Shown: piece after piece, positions 42,015 through 50,822 of the stretch
Layout of the letters: the number at the start of each line of letters is the position of its first letter
Position numbering within the stretch: the stretch's first letter is position 1
Assembly (NCBI RefSeq): GCF_025562755.1
Contig: NZ_CP103300.1
Span: forward strand, 3,721,001-3,785,000
Length of the DNA: 64,000 bases
Source of the DNA: Endozoicomonas euniceicola
Lineage (GTDB): Bacteria; Pseudomonadota; Gammaproteobacteria; Pseudomonadales; Endozoicomonadaceae
Direction of reading: 5' to 3'
Position numbers and translations under genes: made by a program
Notes under the pieces: model-generated
The model's input: only the letters and a program-made list of their open reading frames with translations
Told to the model about the DNA's origin: nothing
Databases searched by the model: none

Positions 42015-43319
42015 TTAAACGGCTTTGGCAAACACTTGTCGCAGGAAAGGAACCAGAAAAGCAAAGCGGCCAATATAAAATATCGTAAACGCCAACCAGA
42101 GCCCGTGGTTCCCCCAGTTTTCAACCGTAGCCCAAACTACAAACAGGAAGATCGCCAGTGTTGCGATACTGGAATTACGAACAGGTACTGTTGTGCCTGT
42201 GCCGGTAAAAATACCATAGAAAGTCAGGCCAAATCCGGCCACCAGGGGAAACACTGTCAACCAGGGTGACATCTCATGGTAGATGGCGATCAGGCTGGGT
42301 ATCTGGGTAAATAGCAGCACCAGCTGATTCTGGAACAGGATGATAAAGGCGGTGGCTATTGCCACAAACAGCGTCGTCCATTGCACATTGAGAGAGACCA
42401 CGCGTTTCAGTAATTCCGGGTCTTTTGCGCCAACCGCCTTGCCGGAAAATACGCTGGAAGCATTGGCGACACCATCAAACATATAGCTCACTATAAACGT
42501 CACCTGCATCAGGATGGCATTGGTTGCCAGAATATCCGCGCCAAGCTGGGAGCCCATCCGGGCCATAACATTAAAGAACGTCAGAATGCACACCGTACGT
42601 AATAGCAGGTCGGTGTTTGAGGAGATAATAACTTTCAGGTCCTTGCGGCTCATTCTGGCCAGTCCCAGGTAGCTGAGCAGGGAGAATGAAGTGGATTGTG
42701 CTATCAGGTACATACCAATAATAAAAGTTATTACCTGAGAGGTCAGGCTGGCAAAAGCGACACCGGCAACGCCAAAATCAAGGTAAAGTACAAAAACGGC
42801 ATCCAGAATAATGTTCAGGACATTACCGAAAATCTGGGTATAAAGCGTCTCTTTAACCTTTGCCTGTCCCATCAGCCAGCCGATAAGGGTATAGTTCAGC
42901 AGAACAAAAGGCGCACCCCAGATCAGGATATCAAAATAGGTTTTGGCGCTCAGGGCAACCCCAGCCTCTGGCTCAATAATGGTCAGCGCTCCCTGCCAGA
43001 TAAACGACTGTAGCAAAATAAAGATTAAGCCAGCGGAGCCCGCCAGAACAAAAGGTCGTATCAGGCTGGAAGCCTTACTTTCGTTACAGTTTTTACCCAG
43101 CGCAATGGCGCTTTGGCCTGTCGTGCTGACACGGAAAAAACCGAACAGCCAATAGAGGGTATTCATTATAACGGTGCCGATGGCGACGCCGCCAATCAGT
43201 TCGGTAACGCCCAGGCGCCCGATCACCGCTGTATCAACAGCACCCAGAAGGGGCTGGGTCACGGTCGAAATAATAAAAGGGATGGCTATTTTGAAATAGT
43301 CACGGTGTGTGAGACTCAT
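42015..43319 (-). CDS. MATE-family efflux transporter, last gene of the nik-like operon
   Basis: The 434-residue protein has twelve membrane helices and MATE/DinF features: FKIAIPFIISTVTQPLLGAV, DTAVIGRLGVTELIGGVAIG, FDGVANASSVFSGKAVGAKD. Such pumps exchange protons or sodium for organic compounds. Its ATG overlaps the stop of the upstream ATPase gene, so it belongs to the operon. In a metal-uptake operon an exporter of a metal chelator is a reasonable guess, but substrate cannot be read from the sequence. Confidence 0.9.
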   Translation of the reverse strand: MSLTHRDYFKIAIPFIISTVTQPLLGAVDTAVIGRLGVTELIGGVAIGTVIMNTLYWLFGFFRVSTTGQSAIALGKNCNESKASSLIRPFVLAGSAGLIFILLQSFIWQGALTIIEPEAGVALSAKTYFDILIWGAPFVLLNYTLIGWLMGQAKVKETLYTQIFGNVLNIILDAVFVLYLDFGVAGVAFASLTSQVITFIIGMYLIAQSTSFSLLSYLGLARMSRKDLKVIISSNTDLLLRTVCILTFFNVMARMGSQLGADILATNAILMQVTFIVSYMFDGVANASSVFSGKAVGAKDPELLKRVVSLNVQWTTLFVAIATAFIILFQNQLVLLFTQIPSLIAIYHEMSPWLTVFPLVAGFGLTFYGIFTGTGTTVPVRNSSIATLAIFLFVVWATVENWGNHGLWLAFTIFYIGRFAFLVPFLRQVFAKAV

Positions 43320-44098
43320 GGATTACTCGAATGGTTCAAAAAGGGGATTTCAAGGTAGCCTGCGGCTTCCAGCAATTGTCTGGTGTAAGGGTCTGCAACC
43401 CGGTTCAGCTGGCTTATGTCATCAACCTGTTCAACAACCATACCCTCTTTGAAGAACAGCAGTCTGTCACAGAGGAAGCTGGCCACTGTAATGTCGTGGG
43501 TAATGAACAGATAAGCGACATTGCGTGTTTGTTTGAGTGTCTGTAGTAGCTCCAGTACCTGTACCTGAACAGACACGTCCAATGAGCTGACAGCTTCGTC
43601 CAGCAGGATAAACCGGGGATTGGGTGCAATGGCCCGGGCAATGCAGACACGCTGCAACTGGCCACCGCTTAACTGATGGGGGTAGCGCGTCCGTAGTTCA
43701 GCCGGCAGGCCGACTTCCGCCAGCAAAGACGTTATAAGCCTGTCACGCTCATAAGGGGACAGCGGCTCATTGAGCAGCGGCTCATTGATGATCTCTGCAA
43801 TGGTCAGCCGGGGGTTGACTGAAGTATTGTAGTCCTGAAAAACGACACTCATTGCCTGATAGCGGGGCAGCTCCAACAGTTCTTCGGCGTAGCTCACCGT
43901 ACCGGAATCGCACGCTTCCAGTCCAAGTACGATTTTCCCCAGCGTACTTTTGCCACTACCGGATTCTCCGACAAGACCAACGCATTCACTGTGATTGACC
44001 GAGAGTGAAACGCCTTTAAGAACCGGGGTACGGCTGCGAAACAGCCAGCTGTCATCCTTGGCGTATGACTTGGTAACATCTGTCAGTTGTATCAGCAT
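43316..44098 (-). CDS. nikE: ABC transporter ATPase, NikE/OppF-like
   Basis: The 260-residue ATPase has Walker A GESGSGKS, the Q-loop VVFQDYNTSVNPRLT, the signature LSGGQLQRVCIARAI, Walker B RFILLDEAVSSLDVSVQ and the switch His in YLFITHDITVAS. It pairs with the next ATPase and the two permeases. It overlaps the MATE gene by 4 bp. Confidence 0.9.
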   Translation of the reverse strand: MLIQLTDVTKSYAKDDSWLFRSRTPVLKGVSLSVNHSECVGLVGESGSGKSTLGKIVLGLEACDSGTVSYAEELLELPRYQAMSVVFQDYNTSVNPRLTIAEIINEPLLNEPLSPYERDRLITSLLAEVGLPAELRTRYPHQLSGGQLQRVCIARAIAPNPRFILLDEAVSSLDVSVQVQVLELLQTLKQTRNVAYLFITHDITVASFLCDRLLFFKEGMVVEQVDDISQLNRVADPYTRQLLEAAGYLEIPFLNHSSNP

Positions 44099-44101
44099 TC
44101 A

Positions 44102-44905
44102 CTAGCTCCCCATCACCGACTGAAAGCGGTTGATCAGTTTCATGCGCATATCAATCAGATAACGGGTATGCTCACTTTCCGGATGGCTGAAAACAGACTG
44201 TGCCGAACCGTAGTCAACCATCTGCCCGTTATTCATCACCAGCACGTCATCGGCAATATGGGAAATCAGACTCAGGTCATGGCTGACAAAGATAAACGAC
44301 GTTCCAAATGTTTCCCGAACCAGTTGCAGCTCCCGGACCACTTCCCGCTGACTGATGTAGTCAATAGCCGTCGTCGGTTCATCCGCAATAATAATTTTGG
44401 GTTCGAGAACCAGGGCAAACGACACCATGATTCGCTGTAGCATCCCACCACTTAGCTCGTGGGGGTAGAGTTTCAACAGGCTTTGTGGGTCTTTAAGGTT
44501 AACCCGTGACATGGCGTTACAAATCAGCTCCAGTGCCGCTTTTTTGTCCACAGTGTGATGCTGTCGAATCGTTTCCACCGCCTGGTTACCAATGGTGAAC
44601 AATGGGTTGAAGGCTGTCATCGGGCTCTGCATGATCATGGCAATATCAGAGCCCCGTAGCTGACGCCGCTCATTAGCGGGCAGTGTCAGTAGCTCTTTTT
44701 GTCTGAGTCGCACAGAGCCAGATACTGAAAAATGCTCCCCGAGCAGCCCATTGATCGCGGAGCAGGTGACACTTTTGCCACTGCCTGACTCACCGAGAAT
44801 CCCCAGGCACTGATCTTCACCCAGGGAAAAGCTGATACCCTCGACCAGAGTCCTTTGCCGGTCTTGCTGTTTTAACTGAACACAAAGATTGCGTACTTCA
44901 AGCAT
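44102..44905 (-). CDS. nikD: ABC transporter ATPase, NikD/OppD-like
   Basis: The 267-residue ATPase has Walker A GESGSGKS, Q-loop MIMQSPMTAFNPLFT, signature ELSGGMLQRIMVSFAL, Walker B KIIIADEPTTAIDYIS and the switch FIFVSHDLSLIS. It begins one base inside the permease stop. Both ATPases are of the dipeptide/nickel class. Confidence 0.9.
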   Translation of the reverse strand: MLEVRNLCVQLKQQDRQRTLVEGISFSLGEDQCLGILGESGSGKSVTCSAINGLLGEHFSVSGSVRLRQKELLTLPANERRQLRGSDIAMIMQSPMTAFNPLFTIGNQAVETIRQHHTVDKKAALELICNAMSRVNLKDPQSLLKLYPHELSGGMLQRIMVSFALVLEPKIIIADEPTTAIDYISQREVVRELQLVRETFGTSFIFVSHDLSLISHIADDVLVMNNGQMVDYGSAQSVFSHPESEHTRYLIDMRMKLINRFQSVMGS

Positions 44906-45729
44906 TATTGAGTCCCTGTTTTCGGATCAAGTACATCCCGCAACGCGTCACCCAGCAAATTGCAGCATGCCACCACGGACATAATGGCCAGCCCCGGAAT
45001 CATCATCTGTTCCGGATGGGAAAATAAAGCTTCCTTGGCATCACTGAGCATGGCTCCCCATTCCGGGGTCGGCGGCTGAATACCCAGCCCGAGAAAAGAC
45101 AGTGTAGAGATGCTGAGGATGATCCAGCCAAGATCCAGAGTGGCAAGAATGATCACTTCGGCAGCCACGTTGGGCGCAAGGTGGCGCAGGAAAATAAAGC
45201 GTTTTGGGGTGCTTATCGCTTTGGAGTACAGAATGAAGTTTCGGTGATTGAACTGAATCACCGAGCTTCTGACCATGCGGATATACCAGGCCAGTTTAGC
45301 AATAAAGTTGGCAATAATAATGTTGCTGACACCTGGCCCCAGAATACCGACAACACTCAGGACGATAACTTCGTAGGGAAATGACAGCATGACTTCACAG
45401 GCACGCATAAGTAATGCGTCAACCCGACCCCGGAAATAGCCGGATATTATCCCAATAGCAGCGCCCACCAGTGCCGTGACCACCATTGTAATCAGTGAGT
45501 AATAGAGTGTGGCCCTGATACCAAACAGCAGTCTGGACAGAATGCATCGCCCCAGGTAATCCGTGCCAAGGGGATACTCGGCGGACAGGGGGGCCAGCAT
45601 ATTGATGACATCCGCCAGGTTCGGGTCATGTGGAGCCAGCCAGGGCGCAAAGGCACCGATAACACAGACCAGGGCAATGATAAACAGACACAGCACTGCG
45701 GTTTTATTACGTAACAGTCGCATAATCAT
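44905..45729 (-). CDS. nikC: ABC transporter permease, NikC/DppC-like
   Basis: The 274-residue protein has the binding-protein-dependent permease layout: an N-terminal anchor, the DppC-type HDPNLADV and YPLGTDYLGRCILSRLLFG box, and the EAA loop near KAISTPKRFIFLRHLAPNV. It ends LSFLGLGIQPPTPEWGAML. It forms the membrane channel with the NikB-like partner. Confidence 0.92.
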   Translation of the reverse strand: MIMRLLRNKTAVLCLFIIALVCVIGAFAPWLAPHDPNLADVINMLAPLSAEYPLGTDYLGRCILSRLLFGIRATLYYSLITMVVTALVGAAIGIISGYFRGRVDALLMRACEVMLSFPYEVIVLSVVGILGPGVSNIIIANFIAKLAWYIRMVRSSVIQFNHRNFILYSKAISTPKRFIFLRHLAPNVAAEVIILATLDLGWIILSISTLSFLGLGIQPPTPEWGAMLSDAKEALFSHPEQMMIPGLAIMSVVACCNLLGDALRDVLDPKTGTQ

Positions 45730-46670
45730 TGCTGACTTCCCGCTGTTTTAAGTCGAGGGTCAACGGCAGTATGCAGCAGGTCGATAATGAGGTTGGACAG
45801 CACAAATAAGCAACCCATCGCAAGAATGTAAGCCTGAAGCACGGGGTAATCCCGGTTGAAAATCGCAGCCAGTGCCAGCCTTCCCAGTCCGGGGATCGCA
45901 AAAATATTTTCAATCACAACCGTGCCCGCAACCAGCCGAACCACACCGATACCCAGGGCGGTCATGGATGTTTGTAGTGAGTTTTTGAGCATGTGCTTGG
46001 TGACAACGCTCCATTCCGATAACCCCCGGGCTCGGGCGTAAGTGACATACTGTTCGCCCATGGATTCAAGCATGGCGTTTCGGATAAGGCGGATATAGGT
46101 CGCAATGTAAGCCATGCACAGGGTCATACCCGGCAGTATGTAATGTTGCCAGGTGGTTGCGCCACTGCTTGGAAGCCAGTTCAGTTCAAGGGAGAAACAC
46201 CATATCAGGATAAAGGCCAGCCAGAAATTGGGCATGGCGGTACTGGCAAAGATGAATAGTCGAACAATGTGGTCAAACCAGTGATTTTTATAGACAGCAC
46301 TGAGTATTCCAACAGGCAGGCTAATGCCAACCAGCAATAATAGCGATATACCTGCCAGCCGAAGTGTGTAGGGAAAACTTCTGGCCAGTTCTTCACTCAC
46401 CATACGGTCAGTGTTGGTATAAGACACACCGAAATCCAGCTGTAAGGATGCACTCAGCCAGTCGAAGTAGCGCGCCATAAACGGTTTATCCAGCCCTAGT
46501 TGTTGGCGCATTTCAGCAATGGCCTCCTCACTCGGTGGGATGTCGTTAATCCTGAGGGCCACCTCCGCAGGGTCGGCCGGAATCAGGTTAACGATGACAA
46601 ATGCGACGAACGAAACCAGAAAAAGAGTGACACATGCTGCCAGTAGTCTTTTGATAATGAATTTTGCCAT
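45726..46670 (-). CDS. nikB: ABC transporter permease, NikB/DppB-like
   Basis: The 314-residue protein has the NikB/DppB pattern: FIIKRLLAACVTLFLVSFVA, a periplasmic loop with GLDKPFMARYFDWL, the LPYTLRLA-like SFPYTLRLAGISLLLLVG, and the EAA region YVTYARARGLSEWSVVTKHM. It overlaps NikC by 4 bp and follows a strong terminator hairpin after nikA. Confidence 0.92.
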   Translation of the reverse strand: MAKFIIKRLLAACVTLFLVSFVAFVIVNLIPADPAEVALRINDIPPSEEAIAEMRQQLGLDKPFMARYFDWLSASLQLDFGVSYTNTDRMVSEELARSFPYTLRLAGISLLLLVGISLPVGILSAVYKNHWFDHIVRLFIFASTAMPNFWLAFILIWCFSLELNWLPSSGATTWQHYILPGMTLCMAYIATYIRLIRNAMLESMGEQYVTYARARGLSEWSVVTKHMLKNSLQTSMTALGIGVVRLVAGTVVIENIFAIPGLGRLALAAIFNRDYPVLQAYILAMGCLFVLSNLIIDLLHTAVDPRLKTAGSQQ

Positions 46671-46685
46671 TGGCTAAAATTCCCC

Positions 46686-46720
46686 AAAAAAAGGCAGGCG
46701 CCCGGCAATGGGCGCCTGCC
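46686..46720 (-). terminator. Strong hairpin terminator between nikA and nikB
   Basis: On the minus strand GGCAGGCGCCC and GGGCGCCTGCC pair perfectly over 11 bp around a 6-nt loop, followed by T7. It should stop most transcripts after nikA and so make the binding protein more abundant than the membrane parts. Confidence 0.88.
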
Positions 46721-46738
46721 AGATTCAAAAACGACCGC

Positions 46739-48337
46739 TTACTCTTTTACAGACATTCGCTGAAGAGGTATTTCAAACTGTGAAGGATTGAAACCTACGC
46801 CATTGACCCGACTATTGAAAATAGCCTGGTTCTGTTCGTAAGTAAGAGGGATGTAAACGGCTTCCCGGTGGAGTGTTTCCAGAATATAAGTATACAACTT
46901 CTGACGTTCAGACTCATCGACGGTTTCCAGGGCAGCAAGGATAGACTGGTCAATCTGCTTTTTCTCTTTCAGTCCCTGTTGCGCCAGCATGTCACCGTAA
47001 ACAGGCGTTCGCATGGCACCCATAAACGACTGTGGATCATAGGGCGTGCCCCAGGAAATATTGAAAGAGATATCAAAGTCCGCAGCTTTGAGTCGATCCC
47101 GGTGAGCCTGCTCCTCTTCACCAATTAAATCCAGGTTGATACCCGCCTTGCCCCATTCACTTTGCAGGTACTGGGCAATCGTACGCTCAACGACCTTGTC
47201 ACTATCATACGACAGTGTGATATTCAGGGGCTTGCCGTCTTTTTTCAACGTTCCATTGTCGCTTACCCAGCCAGCCTGTCTGAATAACTCCATAGCGCGG
47301 CTGGTGTCATGATCGAAGGCAGTCAGTTCTATATCCGCATAGGGAACGTTTTTGGACAGCAGTGAGTCAGCCGGTTGCTCAAGGCCGAGCATAATCCGTT
47401 CGGCAATCACGGCTTTATTTGTCAGATGGGTTAATGCCTGTCGGACTCTGGTATCCGCCAGTTGCTCACTGGTGGTGTTTAAAATCAGCATCCGTGTGGA
47501 TACAGGCTTTGACAGCGCAGTGTTAAAGCGACGGTCACTCTCAAACTGCTTATAGGCCTGGGCACTGATCAGCTGAAGGCCGTATACCATGTCGATTTCC
47601 CCGCTGCGCAGAGCGAGCAGGCGAGCCTGGCTGTCAGGAATGACTTTGGCAACCAGTCGATTGATTTCAGGCTTTTCGCCCCAGTAGTTGTTGTTAACCT
47701 CAAAAACAGACTGCTGATCAACAACATTGGAGGTTAACACATAGCTGCCGGTACCAACGAGGCAGTCAAGACCGTCTTTAGTGGTTCCGTTTTTAAAACA
47801 GCCGGGTGACAGAAAGCGGAAAGGACGGGTAACGCCCAGCTCAACCAGAAACGGGTAGTAGGCATTGGGAAATTCAATGGTAACGGTGTAATCGTCGGTG
47901 GCACGAATACTCTCTTTACCGGACTTTTCCACTTCCATCATCAGACGAATAGATTCCAGCCAGCTGTGTCGGCCACTGTTGTCCAGAAGTGCGTCGAAGT
48001 TGCTTTTGACAACATGGGCGTCAAAGGGTGTGCCATCAGAGAAAGTCACATCCTTGCGCAAACGGAAAGTATAGAGCTTACCGTCCTCGGAAACGGTCCA
48101 GCTCTCTGCCAGCCAGGGTTCGGGTTGGCCGTTTTCATCTAGATGTACCAGACCTTCGAAGATCAGGTTTTGGGCAAAAAGCTCACCACTATAAAGGTGC
48201 GGGTTCAGGTCTCGGATATCGCGGTAGTTGGCGATCGTCAGTGTTTTTTCACTGTCCGCATGGCTTAACCCCGGCGTCAGTGCAGACACTGAAGACAGAA
48301 GCAAACAACCAATACCCATCATTTTTTTAAATATCAT
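46739..48337 (-). CDS. nikA: Periplasmic binding protein, NikA-like
   Basis: The 532-residue protein has a signal peptide (residues 1-27) and follows E. coli NikA closely: LNPHLYSGELFAQNLIFEGL, WLAESWTVSEDGKLYTFRLR, AYYPFLVELGVTRPFRFLSP, NNYWGEKPEINRLVAKVIPD, LIGEEEQAHRDR, and the GTPYDPQSFMGAMRTP region near the end. NikA binds nickel through small organic chelators such as histidine. A Fur-box-like site lies upstream, so the cargo here could be another chelated metal. Confidence 0.88.
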   Translation of the reverse strand: MIFKKMMGIGCLLLSSVSALTPGLSHADSEKTLTIANYRDIRDLNPHLYSGELFAQNLIFEGLVHLDENGQPEPWLAESWTVSEDGKLYTFRLRKDVTFSDGTPFDAHVVKSNFDALLDNSGRHSWLESIRLMMEVEKSGKESIRATDDYTVTIEFPNAYYPFLVELGVTRPFRFLSPGCFKNGTTKDGLDCLVGTGSYVLTSNVVDQQSVFEVNNNYWGEKPEINRLVAKVIPDSQARLLALRSGEIDMVYGLQLISAQAYKQFESDRRFNTALSKPVSTRMLILNTTSEQLADTRVRQALTHLTNKAVIAERIMLGLEQPADSLLSKNVPYADIELTAFDHDTSRAMELFRQAGWVSDNGTLKKDGKPLNITLSYDSDKVVERTIAQYLQSEWGKAGINLDLIGEEEQAHRDRLKAADFDISFNISWGTPYDPQSFMGAMRTPVYGDMLAQQGLKEKKQIDQSILAALETVDESERQKLYTYILETLHREAVYIPLTYEQNQAIFNSRVNGVGFNPSQFEIPLQRMSVKE

Positions 48338-48382
48338 GTTGATGATACCTTAAACGTAAGATGGCATGGATTTTAAATACTA

Positions 48383-48401
48383 AACAAGAATAGTTCTCAT
48401 T
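48383..48401. promoter_or_regulatory. Fur-box-like site upstream of nikA
   Basis: On the coding strand AATGAGAACTATTCTTGTT matches the TGAGAATnATTCTCA form of the Fur box at 11 of 14 positions. It lies 46 bp before the nikA start. No NikR-type GTATGA-N16-TCATAC pair is seen. Confidence 0.5.
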
Positions 48402-48500
48402 AATTTTTTGATTTAAGTCAAGGGAATGGTGTTTTTTAAATCAGGAGTCCACCTTTGGGAAGGGGGGCAATGCAATACCTTCATGAATTGTGGAAGGCTC

Positions 48501-49904
48501 CTATGGGCTGACAGTCAGAAAAATAAGTTTGGTGGCATCGCCTTTTCCGGCGTCATTATCGTTAACAAGAACAATCGTTTCTTTTCCGTCAATCTCAGGG
48601 CCTGTCGTAATACCTTCAATATTCATGTTTTCAAACACACTTTTTTCAGAGGCTTGCAAACTATCAAATACCAGGGTTTTGTTGACGACTCGTTTTGTCT
48701 TCATCAATTCAGGTGTTAGCCTGGCTTTCCTTGTTACATGATATTTTTTGTCTTGATTTAGGTTGGCCTTATAAATTTGTGTAATCGAGACAGGCTTTTC
48801 AGGTTCAAACTTTTTCTGAGCAACCCGACCCAGCGGAGAAAAAGTAATTCGGGTTCTTTCAACAACCAGTATTTCCCGGACATTCAAAGCAAGAACATCC
48901 GAAACGCCTGTTTTTATAGTGGCTGCTGCATTCTGGGTGTATTTATCAGGCATCCGGGCAATACCGTACAGAAGTTCTTTTTTTACAGCCGGATTGGATT
49001 GGGTGCCATCATTGATTTCATCCAGTGACAGATGAATGATTCGGCAGGGGGGAGGTATAGGAGGGGTGCCTTTGCCAGCGGGGAACGCAGTTTTCCAGGA
49101 GGCTATGTCCTGACGCAGAGGCATTTCCGTGATGGCAATGACTTCGTTGGTGTCGGGTATGAAATCGATACTTTCTATCCCCCGGTTTCTCTGCAAGCCT
49201 ATATTCTCATCGGTTGCCCAGTCATAAGCACCCATAGCCAATTGAGGCAGCAGGTAACTTAAAGCTGCCCGTAGCAACGGTGTTTTGTAGTAAGAAGGAA
49301 AATAATACCGTTGCTTCAGCATTCCTGAGTTCCGGTCAACCCTCAGTAGCGAGGCTGTGACGTCAACATCAGGAATACGAAGCGCGTTGTAGACGTCCCA
49401 GAACCTATTCATTCTGAAAGATTTAACCGGGTACGTAGCACCCTGTTCAGAAGCGATCAGAAGGTCTGTACTGTCGGAAAATAAAGCAAGTCCTTCGGTA
49501 TCAATATGCCCGTCCTGAATCCAGTTTTTACGACTGCTCCAATGAGACTCATCAGGGTTAACGGTTAGATGAACTTCGTTTATTAAGCCTGAGTCCAGTG
49601 CAGAGGCTTGTTCTTGAGTTGATGTATCCAGAGCATTGAGAGCAGCCTGACCTGATAGTGTATAAAAACGAGGCTTGCCCGGTTTTTCATACAGGTTGGT
49701 AATAACTCCGGTGTCATCAGATAAGATGATGAACTGGTCGGACTTATGGTCATAACGAACGGAGGATATGCCGAGAACGGGCTTGTCTTTCGTATGACCC
49801 AGTGTGACGATTCCCCTGACTGTGTACTTATTTTCAACTGGGGCGGCACTGCTTACCTGAGTCTGTAATAGAAGGAGGGGAAGAAGACAGATTATTTTTC
49901 TCAT
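48501..49904 (-). CDS. Secreted phytase-like / esterase-like protein
   Basis: The 467-residue protein has a signal peptide (residues 1-20) and matches the esterase-like activity of phytase family: GISSVRYDHKSDQFIILSDD, IDTEGLALFSDSTDLLIASE, RNRGIESIDFIPDTNEVIAI, VFENMNIEGITTGPEIDGKE, ETIVLVNDNDAGKGDATKLI. The family has a beta-propeller fold with bound calcium; substrates are mostly unproven. It overlaps the TVP38-family gene upstream by 71 bp, so the two are probably co-transcribed. Confidence 0.82.
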   Translation of the reverse strand: MRKIICLLPLLLLQTQVSSAAPVENKYTVRGIVTLGHTKDKPVLGISSVRYDHKSDQFIILSDDTGVITNLYEKPGKPRFYTLSGQAALNALDTSTQEQASALDSGLINEVHLTVNPDESHWSSRKNWIQDGHIDTEGLALFSDSTDLLIASEQGATYPVKSFRMNRFWDVYNALRIPDVDVTASLLRVDRNSGMLKQRYYFPSYYKTPLLRAALSYLLPQLAMGAYDWATDENIGLQRNRGIESIDFIPDTNEVIAITEMPLRQDIASWKTAFPAGKGTPPIPPPCRIIHLSLDEINDGTQSNPAVKKELLYGIARMPDKYTQNAAATIKTGVSDVLALNVREILVVERTRITFSPLGRVAQKKFEPEKPVSITQIYKANLNQDKKYHVTRKARLTPELMKTKRVVNKTLVFDSLQASEKSVFENMNIEGITTGPEIDGKETIVLVNDNDAGKGDATKLIFLTVSP

Positions 49905-50661
49905 GGTCTGTAAGAGTGCACTTTTTATGATTGTGATAAGCGTAGTCGAAATTATGCGGGGTAAAATATTTTCCTGATAATATTTGCCGGGCTGTTCTCT
50001 GGATGAGCCAGATCAGCCCGCCAGCCGACAGAATCGTCATGACTATAAAAAAGACAGCGCTGGAAAGATGGTCGTCAGGGGTTTGCAGGAGGTTGATAAG
50101 CCCCTTGGCCTGAATGCCCAGCCCGATAGAAAACAGCGTTCTTGGCAGCATTCCAAAGAACCCTGCAATCAGAAAGGTATTGAACCGGATTTTTAGCGCA
50201 GGCATTAACAGGTTCATAACGGCAAAGGGCATTACGGGAGATAGTCTCACCATAATCATCAGAGGCCATTCCTGAAGGCGAAGCCCCTCAAGAAACTGTC
50301 GAACTTTTTTCTGTCGTTGAAGGCTTTTTAGAAGGCGTCCACCGTCCAGAAACTGACCGGCTTTGTAACCCAGTGCTGAAGCCAGAAGGTAGGCGGCCAG
50401 GGTAAATGCCGTGGCATTCCAGCCAAGGAAATAACCACTGACCAGGGCAATAAAGGTGCTGGGCGTCATTGCCAGTGCCATGGATATGGCACTCAGCAGA
50501 TACAGCGGCAGCCATTGCAGGGTTTCCAGCCCCAGTAACCATGATTCATGGTGAAACAGCAGGGCGGCAACCAGTGAGCTGAACACCAGAGGCATGCAGC
50601 TGAGCAGGCCGAAACCCAGAAGGCTTTTTTTATTGTCTGTCAGAAAAGCACGGATTTTCAT
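49834..50661 (-). CDS. TVP38/TMEM64-family membrane protein
   Basis: The 275-residue protein has several membrane helices and the SNARE-associated (DedA-like) core: LAMTPSTFIALVSGYFLGWN, YLLASALGYKAGQFLDGGRL, then LSPVMPFAVMNLLMPALKIR and FLIAGFFGMLPRTLFSIGLG. Related proteins move lipids across the membrane. The last 50 residues are hydrophilic and overlap the phytase-like gene. Confidence 0.85.
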   Translation of the reverse strand: MKIRAFLTDNKKSLLGFGLLSCMPLVFSSLVAALLFHHESWLLGLETLQWLPLYLLSAISMALAMTPSTFIALVSGYFLGWNATAFTLAAYLLASALGYKAGQFLDGGRLLKSLQRQKKVRQFLEGLRLQEWPLMIMVRLSPVMPFAVMNLLMPALKIRFNTFLIAGFFGMLPRTLFSIGLGIQAKGLINLLQTPDDHLSSAVFFIVMTILSAGGLIWLIQRTARQILSGKYFTPHNFDYAYHNHKKCTLTDHEKNNLSSSPPSITDSGKQCRPS

Positions 50662-50822
50662 AGGGTCAGTCGTTGGGGGCAGTCACAAGCTGGTAGAGGC
50701 AGACATCATATAGTACCAGCCACCCTGACAAAACGCACAGTCTGGCATTGTGACTACCGAGCTTAAAATTTACTCTTCTCAGGACGATATGCCTTAAGAG
50801 TATTTTCAAAAGGGAACAGCAA

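Noticed and set aside
48338..48420. NikR operator before nikA
   Set aside because: No GTATGA-N16-TCATAC pair was found; the visible palindrome fits Fur better.
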